Positions 23,871 to 32,200 of a stretch of DNA of 58,140 nt are shown in pieces. The notes beneath the pieces are model-generated. The model was given only the letters and a program-made list of their open reading frames with translations, made no database searches and had not been told where the DNA came from. Position 1 is the first letter of the stretch. Each line of letters begins with the position of its first letter. The DNA is from a virus. Position numbers and translations under genes: made by a program. The stretch spans positions 1-58,140 of the IMG/VR virus record IMGVR_UViG_3300009103_000036; one strand, 5' to 3'.

Positions 23871-25917
23871 CCTTATCTTCCTCTAGATCACCAGTAAAAA
23901 GCTCGGTCTCTGTTAAAATATTAGTGTCTGTATTACCTATCTTATTTCCAAGGTTTTTTAGGATTGACTGCATCTCAGAGTCCATCTTAACAGTCTGGCG
24001 AATCTTGTCATCCCAAAGCTCAGATAAAACATCTGTCTTATTCGAATTTGGTTTTACCCCGTCGTCGAGCTTTCCAGCATTCCACAGCTCTTTGTCTGGG
24101 GAATTTCTAGAGAACCTTTTCATTCCAGTGGGATCAAACATCGCACCTTGTTTATCCTTAAAGGGATTTGACATATCTGCTAAATCAGGCATGTGAGTGA
24201 TACTTCTTTTCATTCCTTTTCGGGCTTTCTTTTGGCCAGATACTTTTTCTGAAGGTTTTATCAATTCTAGATCTATCATAAACTCTTCTTCATCTTCTTC
24301 AGATTCTCCCTCATCGTTATCATCATTGTCGGCAATTATTCCTTGTTTAGACGGATTTTTAATGTGTGCTGCAAATAGCCCACCTTCTTCCTCCCCTCCT
24401 GCTTCTTCTTCACCGCCAGCCTCACCGCCAGCCTCACCGCCAGCTTCTTCACCGCCACCGAATAGTCCGCCCTCTTCTTCAGCACCAAACTCTCCTTCAG
24501 CACCTTCCTCTTCAGCTGCTGGCAATTTAACTGCCTCAACCTTGAGGTCATTTTCCTTGTCCATTAGACGACCAAGATCAAGATCTTCAATCTCCTTGTC
24601 AGTAAACTTCATAATATTCTTTCGAAGCCAAGCCCGATCAACAAGACCCTCAGGCGCTCCCCCTGCAATCTCAAATTTGCTTCGAATTAATTCTAACTTT
24701 TGCTGCTGAGCAATTGTGCTTGGATTTGAAAGCCTTAGTTCAAAATCAATAAGATCATCTCCACGATATCCACTAACGTATAGGTGAACAACAGCTAGTT
24801 TATTTAACTCAGAGATTACAGTTCTTTGAATCTTTGCAATCGTTCTTGAAAATCGAATATCTTCTTGCGCCAATGTTGCCTTAGATGAAAGCATTTCATC
24901 ATAGCCCAAATAAGCCTTTGGAACCTTCAGGGCAGCAAAAAGCTTTTTCTGAATATATTCCACATCATCTACATCGCCAGTATTGGTGCCTCCAGCAAGT
25001 GTATCAATTCTTGTTCCTGACTCTCCGCCTCTAACGGGAAGAAAATAATCCTCATCAACACTTAGCGGATTATAGCGAAGATCAACGCGCCCAGTTGTTT
25101 TATCAACAACCTGACTTCTCTTTAAAATTGTCTGGACCTGCTCCATATAATTTCCAACCTCTTCAGAGGGCACATTTCCTACATCAATATAAAATACCCT
25201 TCTCTCTGGAGATCGAATCACCCTATAAACTAGCATAGCATCTTCAATAAGAATTAACTGTCTCCAAATTCTTCTAGCTGCCTCTAAAATAGAAGATCCA
25301 TACGGTAAAAATGCATCATTTCCCAAAAGTCTAATATGGGTCATTTGCCAATTTTCAAGGACTTGATTTCCCTGTGTTACCCATCGATAACGAACTGCCA
25401 TGGGATCTTCTGGATCAAATCCTTCTTCTCTCTCAACTTCGTTAACTGGAATGGGATAAACATTTATCACACCCACATCAGGATCAACATCATTAAACAA
25501 AAAGAAGTCGCCATATTTACAAAGGCTTCTGACCCAAGAAGTTAAATTGAATTCAACATTTAAAATATCATAAAACATCTCGTCTAAAAGAGACTGAATC
25601 TTAGGATTTTCTGAATGAATATGGAGAACCTTTCCTTCCTCATCAGCAGAAACTGTCTCTTCAGAATAAATGTCCAAAGCGCTAGAAATCTCAGGAGTGT
25701 ATTCCATCTCGCTAAAGTCAGAATATCTTGCCATTCTGTCATATGAACCATATGCAGACATTGCATGGCTGTATACACCACTCTGAGCCCGCTTAAACAC
25801 GTCAAAAGCAGTACTCTTAGACTTAGTCTTGTAAGGCTTTACCTTCCTGTTTATTATTGGGCCGCTTCTAAAAAGCTGTGTTAATTTCTTAAAAAGTTTT
25901 TCGTCGTTATTAGCCAT
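23863..25917 (-). CDS. 20: Portal vertex protein (gp20 family)
   Basis: 684 residues (T4 gp20: 524). Family blocks are clear: YGSYDRMARYSDFSEMEYTP and EISSALDIYSEETVS, NLTSWVRSLCKYGDFF, RRIWRQLILIEDAMLVYRV, FLPVRGGESGTRIDTLAGG and KALKVPKAYLGYDE-type sequence around residues 325-345. The dodecameric portal is the DNA gate and nucleates head assembly. The extra length is a C-terminal insertion at 468-545: an E/G/A low-complexity run (EEGGLFGGGEEAGGEAGGEA then GGEEE) with GGLF at both ends, followed by an acidic stretch. A CATAAATA element lies 30 bases before the start and AAGGGAT just before the ATG. Confidence 0.95.
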   Translation of the reverse strand: MANNDEKLFKKLTQLFRSGPIINRKVKPYKTKSKSTAFDVFKRAQSGVYSHAMSAYGSYDRMARYSDFSEMEYTPEISSALDIYSEETVSADEEGKVLHIHSENPKIQSLLDEMFYDILNVEFNLTSWVRSLCKYGDFFLFNDVDPDVGVINVYPIPVNEVEREEGFDPEDPMAVRYRWVTQGNQVLENWQMTHIRLLGNDAFLPYGSSILEAARRIWRQLILIEDAMLVYRVIRSPERRVFYIDVGNVPSEEVGNYMEQVQTILKRSQVVDKTTGRVDLRYNPLSVDEDYFLPVRGGESGTRIDTLAGGTNTGDVDDVEYIQKKLFAALKVPKAYLGYDEMLSSKATLAQEDIRFSRTIAKIQRTVISELNKLAVVHLYVSGYRGDDLIDFELRLSNPSTIAQQQKLELIRSKFEIAGGAPEGLVDRAWLRKNIMKFTDKEIEDLDLGRLMDKENDLKVEAVKLPAAEEEGAEGEFGAEEEGGLFGGGEEAGGEAGGEAGGEEEAGGEEEGGLFAAHIKNPSKQGIIADNDDNDEGESEEDEEEFMIDLELIKPSEKVSGQKKARKGMKRSITHMPDLADMSNPFKDKQGAMFDPTGMKRFSRNSPDKELWNAGKLDDGVKPNSNKTDVLSELWDDKIRQTVKMDSEMQSILKNLGNKIGNTDTNILTETELFTGDLEEDKDA

Positions 25918-25946
25918 GATCCCTTCACATCTGTATTAAACGTCTG

Positions 25947-25954
25947 TATTTATG
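25947..25954 (-). promoter_or_regulatory. Candidate T4-like late promoter CATAAATA before portal
   Basis: The minus strand reads CATAAATA in the gap between terminase and portal, 30 bases before the portal ATG. It differs from the T4 late consensus TATAAATA only at the first base. It could start the head transcript. Promoter activity is inferred. Confidence 0.42.
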
Positions 25955-25956
25955 GG

Positions 25957-27570
25957 TTACAACAGCCACTTAAAATCGGCTGGTATCTTTTTTGAATCCC
26001 TTCTTTTATCTACTTCTTTGTCAAACATATCTTCCGAGGCTATAATGGGCACAAAAGGATTCAAATTGTCAGTTATGTGACCCGTCATATTTTTATCATC
26101 ATATTGGCTTCGAGTAAAACTCATTGCCTTTAACATTTCAGCGTTAATTTTCATAGCATCTTTATTATACTCGGGAGATGTATCATAAAGCCACATTCCA
26201 ATTGCCAAGCTAATCACCAAATCATCATTATAACCTTTCATCGCTTGAGGCTTATTCCCTTTCCAAATAAAGGTTTTTAGCTCATCATACGTCCGAGAAG
26301 AATAAATCTTGACCATTTTGTTTCTTAAAACTTCTTCAAGTTTTGTCAAAATTTGTGTTCTTGATTTTCGCTGTGTATCAAATCCTGCCTTTTCTGTGTC
26401 ATGTTCAGGAATGAAGCCACCCAAATAAACACCTTTTCTCTGTCGATAATAAAGCCTGGGATACTTTAACTCTTTTAATTTTAGTATCGTTGCATATCCA
26501 AAAGAATTATTTTCAGGAATCATTACGGCATTATTATATTTTAATCCCCATTCATTTAAAAGATCACCAAATCTATCGGGCGGTATTTTCCCCTTATACT
26601 CAGCTACAATTTCAGCAGTATTGGTATCAATAATATGAAATGTAGAAAAGTCTTTTCCATCTCCTCTCGCAACATCAGCTGAAATAATGTACTGATGTTC
26701 AGTTAATGATGTTTCCCAAATCCACACATTTCTCTCTGGGCCCTCTCTAAATTTTGGTGACTTAATTAAATTGTTGACCCAGGCAATATCTTGATTAGAT
26801 AAAAAGGTGTCACCAGATGTGGCAAAATCGCACATCAGCTCTTGTGCAATCTGCCTTGGAGACATATTTTTTGTCTCTTTCTCAAACCACGATTCATCTC
26901 TCTCTGGATGAACAGACCATGGCAAGTTAATTGCATTAAACTCGTTTTGACCTTGTTCTGCATCTGTATAAAGTTTGTGATACTGTCCACCAACACCGTT
27001 TGGTGTAGATAAAATTACAGCTCGACCACCTGTGGACAGTGTGGGATATAGGCCCATCCAAAGCTCATCAAAGTTACGAACGAATGCAGCCTCATCAACA
27101 ATCAAAAGAGACAGAGCTTCTGAGCGTCCGGCATCATCAGAAGTAGGAATTGCTTTTATTGTTGAGCCATGATCAAATTCAATCATCTGCTTGTTGTTGG
27201 CCACCACATTTGGTAGAACTAACCACTTTGGAAGATTCTTAATTAAAACCTTAACCTTTTTAATAAAATTTTGTGCAACAGCAAGCTTTGTTGCAATGAT
27301 AAGAACATTTTTATCTCTTTGATATAATACCAACCAAGTTGCATACGCAGCTGTTAGTGTTGACATTCCCAGCTGTCGTGCCTTTACAACAACATTAAAC
27401 CTATTATCTAAAAAATCTTGGACACAGTCATTTTGAAAATCGTAGGTATTAAACGGAATAAGACCTCTAGTGGGATGCTGAATCTTAACATATTTGTTAA
27501 AGAAGTACTGCGGATTCTTTCCGCACTTAATAATCTCTTCTACCTGTCGCTTTTTCGACAAAGATGACAT
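25957..27570 (-). CDS. 17: Terminase large subunit (gp17 family)
   Basis: 537 residues from the ATG at 27570, one base after the previous stop. A longer frame to 27660 would run over that gene. The ATPase uses a deviant P-loop, VVKARQLGMST (61-71), with the Lys before the loop (K63), as in many phage terminases. Walker B is LLIVDEAAF (155-163), and the coupling motif is ILSTPN (186-191). The C-terminal RNase-H-like nuclease has ISADVARGDGKDFSTFHIID as its first acidic motif and GYNDDLVISLAIG near the end. It cuts and packages DNA into the prohead through the portal. GGAAG lies before the start. It precedes the portal gene by about 40 bases. Confidence 0.95.
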   Translation of the reverse strand: MSSLSKKRQVEEIIKCGKNPQYFFNKYVKIQHPTRGLIPFNTYDFQNDCVQDFLDNRFNVVVKARQLGMSTLTAAYATWLVLYQRDKNVLIIATKLAVAQNFIKKVKVLIKNLPKWLVLPNVVANNKQMIEFDHGSTIKAIPTSDDAGRSEALSLLIVDEAAFVRNFDELWMGLYPTLSTGGRAVILSTPNGVGGQYHKLYTDAEQGQNEFNAINLPWSVHPERDESWFEKETKNMSPRQIAQELMCDFATSGDTFLSNQDIAWVNNLIKSPKFREGPERNVWIWETSLTEHQYIISADVARGDGKDFSTFHIIDTNTAEIVAEYKGKIPPDRFGDLLNEWGLKYNNAVMIPENNSFGYATILKLKELKYPRLYYRQRKGVYLGGFIPEHDTEKAGFDTQRKSRTQILTKLEEVLRNKMVKIYSSRTYDELKTFIWKGNKPQAMKGYNDDLVISLAIGMWLYDTSPEYNKDAMKINAEMLKAMSFTRSQYDDKNMTGHITDNLNPFVPIIASEDMFDKEVDKRRDSKKIPADFKWLL

Positions 27571-27571
27571 T

Positions 27572-27964
27572 TCAAGAAACTTCCAAAATTGACTTTCGAC
27601 GATAATACGCTGTTTTTCTCGGATTGTGTGGAGATGTATTAATAATCTCAATACTATCATTAGTGCTTAACTCTTTAACCTTTAAAGAACGACCAGCATT
27701 TTCTTTAAACTTAGACTTCATTCTCTTAATAGCATCTTTAGTCACTTGAACAGATTCATTTTCAAATGCAGCTTTTTGTTCTCTTAAGCCAAATTCTGAT
27801 GCAAAAGTCACAACACACGTATAGTCAACTGTCACTCGATTTTCTCCAACCAGTCTGCACTTAACGATATGCGTTGGTGATCTATTAGTTGCATTTGTAG
27901 TAGATCTTCCCCACGTATCATCAAATATTTGTCCCAAAACATTGGTTTCTTGAATTGATAGCAT
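27572..27964 (-). CDS. Conserved-looking small protein upstream of terminase (unknown)
   Basis: 130 residues. It begins MLSIQETNVLGQIFDDTWGR, continues as strands (HIVKCRLVGENRVTVDYTCV) and a basic helix (QVTKDAIKRMKSKFKENAGR), and ends with NPRKTAYYRRKSIL. It is adjacent to and just ahead of gp17, where T4 encodes gp16 (small terminase). It lacks the long coiled coil of gp16, so I do not call it gp16. The strand-helix layout and the packing with terminase suggest a DNA- or head-linked role. No motif with known catalysis. Confidence 0.7.
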   Translation of the reverse strand: MLSIQETNVLGQIFDDTWGRSTTNATNRSPTHIVKCRLVGENRVTVDYTCVVTFASEFGLREQKAAFENESVQVTKDAIKRMKSKFKENAGRSLKVKELSTNDSIEIINTSPHNPRKTAYYRRKSILEVS

Positions 27965-28006
27965 TATATCTCTCTCCCAATAAGCACTTATAATTATGTT
28001 CTAAAC

Positions 28007-28309
28007 TCAAAACGTTATGTTTAACGGTCGCTTTAATCTCTTAGAAATCTCTATAGAAATCTCATCTTTTGATGGTCGCCACCTTTCTTCTATCCATTTT
28101 ATCCTATTCGATTCTGCCCACTTTAAAGCACACTTAAAACAACATTGATATTTTTGATAGTGGTGAGTATCACTAAAGCTAGACATTAAAAATTTACAGA
28201 CTGGACAAAAAATTGGAACGCTAGGGCGCAACGAACAAGGCGCTATAATATCAAATCCCCTAGAGGACCGCTTAGTTTTTCGATCTCTGCTTAACTGTTT
28301 CCAGGTCAT
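28007..28309 (-). CDS. Small zinc-finger-like protein (unknown)
   Basis: 100 residues. Two CxxC pairs, C35-P-V-C38 and C57-F-K-C60, are 18 residues apart and embedded in a Phe/Tyr/His-rich stretch, fitting a single zinc-ribbon. A helix rich in Trp and Arg follows (WAESNRIKWIEERWRPSKDE). The N-terminus is basic. It may bind nucleic acid or protein. I do not recognise the family, but the pattern is typical of small zinc-binding proteins in T4-like phages. A gap of 42 bases precedes the terminase-side ORF. Confidence 0.68.
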   Translation of the reverse strand: MTWKQLSRDRKTKRSSRGFDIIAPCSLRPSVPIFCPVCKFLMSSFSDTHHYQKYQCCFKCALKWAESNRIKWIEERWRPSKDEISIEISKRLKRPLNITF

Positions 28310-28337
28310 ATTAAAATTATAAATAAAATGACGTATA

Positions 28338-28368
28338 AAATAAAACAGGACCCACGATGTGGGTCCTG
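28338..28368 (-). terminator. Rho-independent terminator after the 28400 gene
   Basis: A perfect 10-bp stem (CAGGACCCAC/GTGGGTCCTG, three-base loop) is followed on the minus strand by TTTTATTTTAT. It begins about 30 bases after the stop of the 162-residue gene. This isolates that gene from the zinc-finger and terminase genes downstream. Confidence 0.88.
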
Positions 28369-28399
28369 CTATAAAATAAAAATTAACAGATTTTAAATC

Positions 28400-28888
28400 T
28401 TAGGTTCCTGCGTAAGTCATGGTTCCTGAACAGTTTAAGACAAGCCAATTGAACCCATCAGAGACCATGTGTACCGAAGTGTTAGCAACGGCCGGAAAGG
28501 TCAATTTTGAACCCTGGTCAACTGATGATAAGCCTGCTGCAGAGTATACCGGCCCTGAAATCACCTGATGTCCATTTGCCTCCTGAGAACCAGTTAGGAT
28601 GAAAGCGTGCGCTGAAACATTTCTAAAGGTTAATGCACCACCTCCCATTGCACTTGCCTTTGGAAGTGTTACAGTAAAAGCTGCACCACCTGAAAGTGGA
28701 TAGAATCCTGAATGGTTGATCTTTGTTGCGCTTGAACAAGACACAGCTGTAAGCGCCACGTGCATCTTATTTACTGTACCCGAAACAGTTAATGTGCTAC
28801 GAATCGTTACATCACTGCTCTTAATTTCTACACCCGACCCCTTCTTTTGGGTCAAGCCTTTAGCATCTGACATTGTTACCTTTGGCAT
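28400..28888 (-). CDS. Small beta-rich virion-type protein, candidate high-copy decoration protein
   Basis: 162 residues starting MPKVTMSDAKGLTQKKGSG. After a short leader it is almost all Ser/Thr/Gly/Ala-rich beta strands (EIKSSDVTIRSTLTVSGTVN, FTVTLPKASAMGGGALTFRN) with a C-terminal NWLVLNCSGTMTYAGT. This is the composition of capsid decoration or fibre proteins. It is monocistronic, flanked by a structured leader and a strong terminator, as are the two most abundant virion genes here (tube and capsid). That context suggests high-level expression. It is not similar to T4 Soc or Hoc in any way I can see. Function is inferred. Confidence 0.7.
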   Translation of the reverse strand: MPKVTMSDAKGLTQKKGSGVEIKSSDVTIRSTLTVSGTVNKMHVALTAVSCSSATKINHSGFYPLSGGAAFTVTLPKASAMGGGALTFRNVSAHAFILTGSQEANGHQVISGPVYSAAGLSSVDQGSKLTFPAVANTSVHMVSDGFNWLVLNCSGTMTYAGT

Positions 28889-28972
28889 AATCTTAGTCTC
28901 CCTTTGTCCGCATGGTTCCGAACCGCTGGCGGGGTCAGCTGATTAAAGGGTTCGGGCCTACCACTATATATC
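28889..28972 (-). promoter_or_regulatory. Structured 5' leader with candidate promoter and RBS-pairing element
   Basis: The minus strand begins with GATATATAG, close to the recurrent GATATTTA element. A GC-rich hairpin follows: CCGAACC (28955-28949) pairs with GGTTCGG (28924-28918), with GCTG/CAGC inside its loop. CCCTTT (28950-28945), partly inside the left arm, is complementary to AAAGGG (28905-28900), which is the ribosome binding site of the 28400 gene. A pseudoknot or a switch between the two pairings is therefore possible. Found by eye; no folding was calculated. Confidence 0.4.
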
Positions 28973-29002
28973 AAAATCTTTTATTTAAAGCCTTTAAAAA
29001 AG

Positions 29003-32000
29003 CTAGCTTTTGACGTGAGAGTCCTTGCCTCTGCGATTGATATCAATGACATTATCAACCACATCTTTAACAGCATCTACGTGAGAAATAATTAAAATAT
29101 TTTTAAACCATCGCTTTAGTGATTCTAACAGTCGATTACATGCTTCAACATTCATCTCATCAAGCGTTCCAAAGCCCTCATCAATAACTAGCATATTAGT
29201 CTTGGGCAGTGAAGAAATATTAATCAAAGCAACTCTAATCGCTAGGGAAGAAAGCATCTTCTCCATTCCAGACGCAAGCTCTATTACTCTCCTTGAATCA
29301 CCGTAATTAATATAGATATCCATCGCATTAGAGTTTGCATCAGCTTCAAGCTCAACAGTAAAACCAACAGTATTTTGTAGAATCTTTGAAATCTCAGCAT
29401 TGATAACTGGAAGCTGTGTCATGATAATCTGTAAAGGTATTCCTTTTTTAGAAACAGCCTGCAAAAATAAATTATAAACCTTCCACTTCGTCTTAAGCTC
29501 TAAAAATTTATTCTTTTCCTGTCTAGTCATCTTTAGATCACTTTCAAGTTTTCCAACTGTCTGTGCAGTAGAAATTCTTTGTGCATCCAACTCATTAATC
29601 TCACTGTTCAATAAGATCATTTCATTCTTAATCATCTGAACATTGTCATCAATATTTTCGCTAGTAACTCTTGCCTGCATGTCTCTTAAACCAGCTTTTG
29701 CATCTACGGTTTGGCTCTTTAAAGTCGTCAATCTTGATTGAAGGTTATGTTGATGCAGTCCCTCTTCTGACAAAAGAATTCTCTGATCAGACTCTTTTTT
29801 TAAGATATCATCATATCTTCGAACCTTTTCTCCTAGCTTTTCTTTTTGAAGATTTTCTATTGCTCTCTGCGCCGCGCCTGTCTCATCTAGCAGCTTTAAT
29901 ACGGACTCTTTTTGATCAGATACTAAACCCTTGTTCTCATGCGAATCTTTAATAAATCGACATGTTGGAAATGAATCACCACAAGGAATTCCCTCTAACT
30001 TTTTAATTGATCGTTCTTGATTTTTAAGAAGCGCTAGCTCTCTCTCATAATCTGATCTTATCTTAATTAAAAATTTCTCAAGACTCTGTTGTGATTGAAT
30101 CTTTTCTCGAAGCTCTTCAATGGGAAATTGGGACTTGAATATTTCAATTTTTTTAATCTTATCCCCAATCTCATCTAATTTTTTCTTTGACTTCTTAATT
30201 GACTTATTAGTTTCTTTAACATTTTCAACAAGATTTTCTAATGTTTCTCGTTGTCGAATAACGTCATCAGGTGTAATCACATCATCATTAGTGTGCTTGG
30301 CAATCTCTAGCTGTAAATTGTGATAGTGAAGGCGCTTTTGATTAATGTCACGCTCGTACTTTTTAATCTCATCCCTTTTCTCAGCTGTTTTATTTTTTAA
30401 ATCAAAAATAATTACATCCCACTCTCTATCAGGAACATTTGACATCTGGGCTTTAATCGCTGCTGATTCATCCTTGGCAAGTTGAGACATTTTTTCAAAT
30501 ACATTTAGATCTAAAAACTTTGTTAAAATTAGCTTTCTAGAAGTCGCACGTTCTTTTATAAACGTGTTCATTTCTCCTTGTGAGGCAAGCGAAGTCATTA
30601 AAAAATCTTCAGACGTTCCAATCTTTCTTCTAACAACTTTTTCTGTCTCTCTTCTTTGCTCTTCAGTAAGATCTCTAATGATCTCACCATTCTCGTTGAT
30701 TTGAAAAAAGTTTAAGTGAGTTGTGGCATTAACCTGGCCTCGACGATTTTCGTGTTTTACCGATTGCCTTTCAAGCCGATAATTTTTTCCATTGATCATT
30801 AAATCAACTGCGGCCTTGCAATGACCTTTTCTTGTGTTAATAATGTGAAGATTTTTAATCGGACCCCTATCTGTAGTATTGTAAAGACAATACATTATAG
30901 TTCCAACAATAGAAGATTTTCCGCATCTATTTGGCCCAAATATTCCAGTAATTCCTCTTAGTGTATTAAAATCAATTTGATTATTTTTTCCAAAAGCAAA
31001 CGTATTGTCAAATGATACATTCTTAATAGTCCACTTAGTATTTCTAGAAATATCATCAGACTTTGAGGTTTGAGACAAATATAATCTAATTAACTCTTCT
31101 AGCTTAGTCCATTCCTCGTCACTCAAACTAGCATTCTCATAATAGCTTTTAAAAAGACTTACATGAGTATTAAAATCTCTTAAATCTTCATTGAATGCAC
31201 CTGTTCGATCAACTTTGATTTTTCCCGCATCAAGATCATCATCAATTTTATAAACAATCTCAGATGCATTTTTTATGTGTTTTAATTCAGAGTGAAGATG
31301 AATAATATCAGATTGAGGAATTGCTGTATTTGATCTGACTCTAAATCTTGAACCATCAGGTATTTTATTGGCTGTAGATATTGTCTTCTTAACAGTTCCT
31401 TTCCAATCTATAGTAACAAACGGCTTGTAGTGAGGAATCTGATGAAACTCTACATTAAAGTTATCTTTTCCTCGAATGTCCCAGCAGAGAAATCCTTTTC
31501 CGGGTGATTCTCCATAATTTTGTTGTATTGAAGAACCACAGTAAGCAATCGTTTTATCTTCATTTAAAAATTGACAAGTATGAATATCACCCAAGAGAGC
31601 AAAATCAAACTTATCAAAAAAATCAACTGTTGCCTCTCCTTCAATTGACCAGTCAGAATCTGTTTTTGAACCTAAGACACCTCCGTGAAACAGCGCAATA
31701 TTCACTTCATTGTCAACTGGAAGAACAGACTCCCAACCTAACTCATCAAAACAAGAAAAAACACACCAATTAATTCCAGGAATCCCTGTCGGATAGGTTC
31801 CTGACTGTTTATAGAGGTGTAACCGATCATTATTGAGAGCGGTAATAATTGGGCTTATTGCATCTTGTCTGTGCTTATTTAAAATGAGTCCATCATGATT
31901 TCCAAGAATAATATGAGTTGGGGCAATTTCAGCTAAACCTGTAAACCACCAGTTGAGAATATCAATTAACTCAGGTGAAATTCCCTGAGTTTTAGAATGC

Positions 32001-32152
32001 ACAATATCCCCACCGATATAAATCAAATCGGGTCTTAGTCGTCTTGCTATCTCAAAGAATTCAGTAAATGATTCTTTGTACTCATCGTGGCGTGTTAAGC
32101 CCCTAAAATGAATGTCAGCAAGGTGTAAAATCCTAGCGCTTTTTTTGATCAT
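29003..32152 (-). CDS. Mre11-Rad50 (gp47-gp46) fusion: nuclease plus SMC-type ATPase in one chain
   Basis: 1049 residues. The first ~340 carry all Mre11/SbcD phosphoesterase motifs: DIH (13-15), GGDIVH (47-52), GNHD (84-87), FHGG (155-158) and GDIH (188-191). The rest is Rad50/SbcC: Walker A GPNRCGKSS (406-414), Q-loop SLASQGEM, a long coiled coil, a zinc-hook-like turn with C724 and C731, signature LASGMEKM (959-966), Walker B MLVIDEGFGTLDE (987-999) and an ISH switch (1022-1024). The hook is C-x6-C rather than the usual CxxC. In T4 and in bacteria the two halves are separate genes (47 and 46; sbcD and sbcC). The complex resects DNA ends for recombination-dependent replication. No stop or internal start interrupts the joint at about residues 340-370. 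Confidence 0.93.
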   Translation of the reverse strand: MIKKSARILHLADIHFRGLTRHDEYKESFTEFFEIARRLRPDLIYIGGDIVHSKTQGISPELIDILNWWFTGLAEIAPTHIILGNHDGLILNKHRQDAISPIITALNNDRLHLYKQSGTYPTGIPGINWCVFSCFDELGWESVLPVDNEVNIALFHGGVLGSKTDSDWSIEGEATVDFFDKFDFALLGDIHTCQFLNEDKTIAYCGSSIQQNYGESPGKGFLCWDIRGKDNFNVEFHQIPHYKPFVTIDWKGTVKKTISTANKIPDGSRFRVRSNTAIPQSDIIHLHSELKHIKNASEIVYKIDDDLDAGKIKVDRTGAFNEDLRDFNTHVSLFKSYYENASLSDEEWTKLEELIRLYLSQTSKSDDISRNTKWTIKNVSFDNTFAFGKNNQIDFNTLRGITGIFGPNRCGKSSIVGTIMYCLYNTTDRGPIKNLHIINTRKGHCKAAVDLMINGKNYRLERQSVKHENRRGQVNATTHLNFFQINENGEIIRDLTEEQRRETEKVVRRKIGTSEDFLMTSLASQGEMNTFIKERATSRKLILTKFLDLNVFEKMSQLAKDESAAIKAQMSNVPDREWDVIIFDLKNKTAEKRDEIKKYERDINQKRLHYHNLQLEIAKHTNDDVITPDDVIRQRETLENLVENVKETNKSIKKSKKKLDEIGDKIKKIEIFKSQFPIEELREKIQSQQSLEKFLIKIRSDYERELALLKNQERSIKKLEGIPCGDSFPTCRFIKDSHENKGLVSDQKESVLKLLDETGAAQRAIENLQKEKLGEKVRRYDDILKKESDQRILLSEEGLHQHNLQSRLTTLKSQTVDAKAGLRDMQARVTSENIDDNVQMIKNEMILLNSEINELDAQRISTAQTVGKLESDLKMTRQEKNKFLELKTKWKVYNLFLQAVSKKGIPLQIIMTQLPVINAEISKILQNTVGFTVELEADANSNAMDIYINYGDSRRVIELASGMEKMLSSLAIRVALINISSLPKTNMLVIDEGFGTLDEMNVEACNRLLESLKRWFKNILIISHVDAVKDVVDNVIDINRRGKDSHVKS

Positions 32153-32200
32153 TCAAATAAAATTACCCAGCGTCAGTAATTATGTTCAAGTTATTAATTA

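Noticed and set aside
27571-27660. Longer terminase start 30 codons upstream
   Set aside because: It would overlap the previous gene by about 90 bases with no ribosome site. The ATG at 27570 follows the previous stop directly with GGAAG upstream.
27572-27964. Small terminase gp16 by position
   Set aside because: The protein has a strand-helix layout without the long coiled coil and N-terminal DNA-binding helices of gp16, so position alone is not enough.
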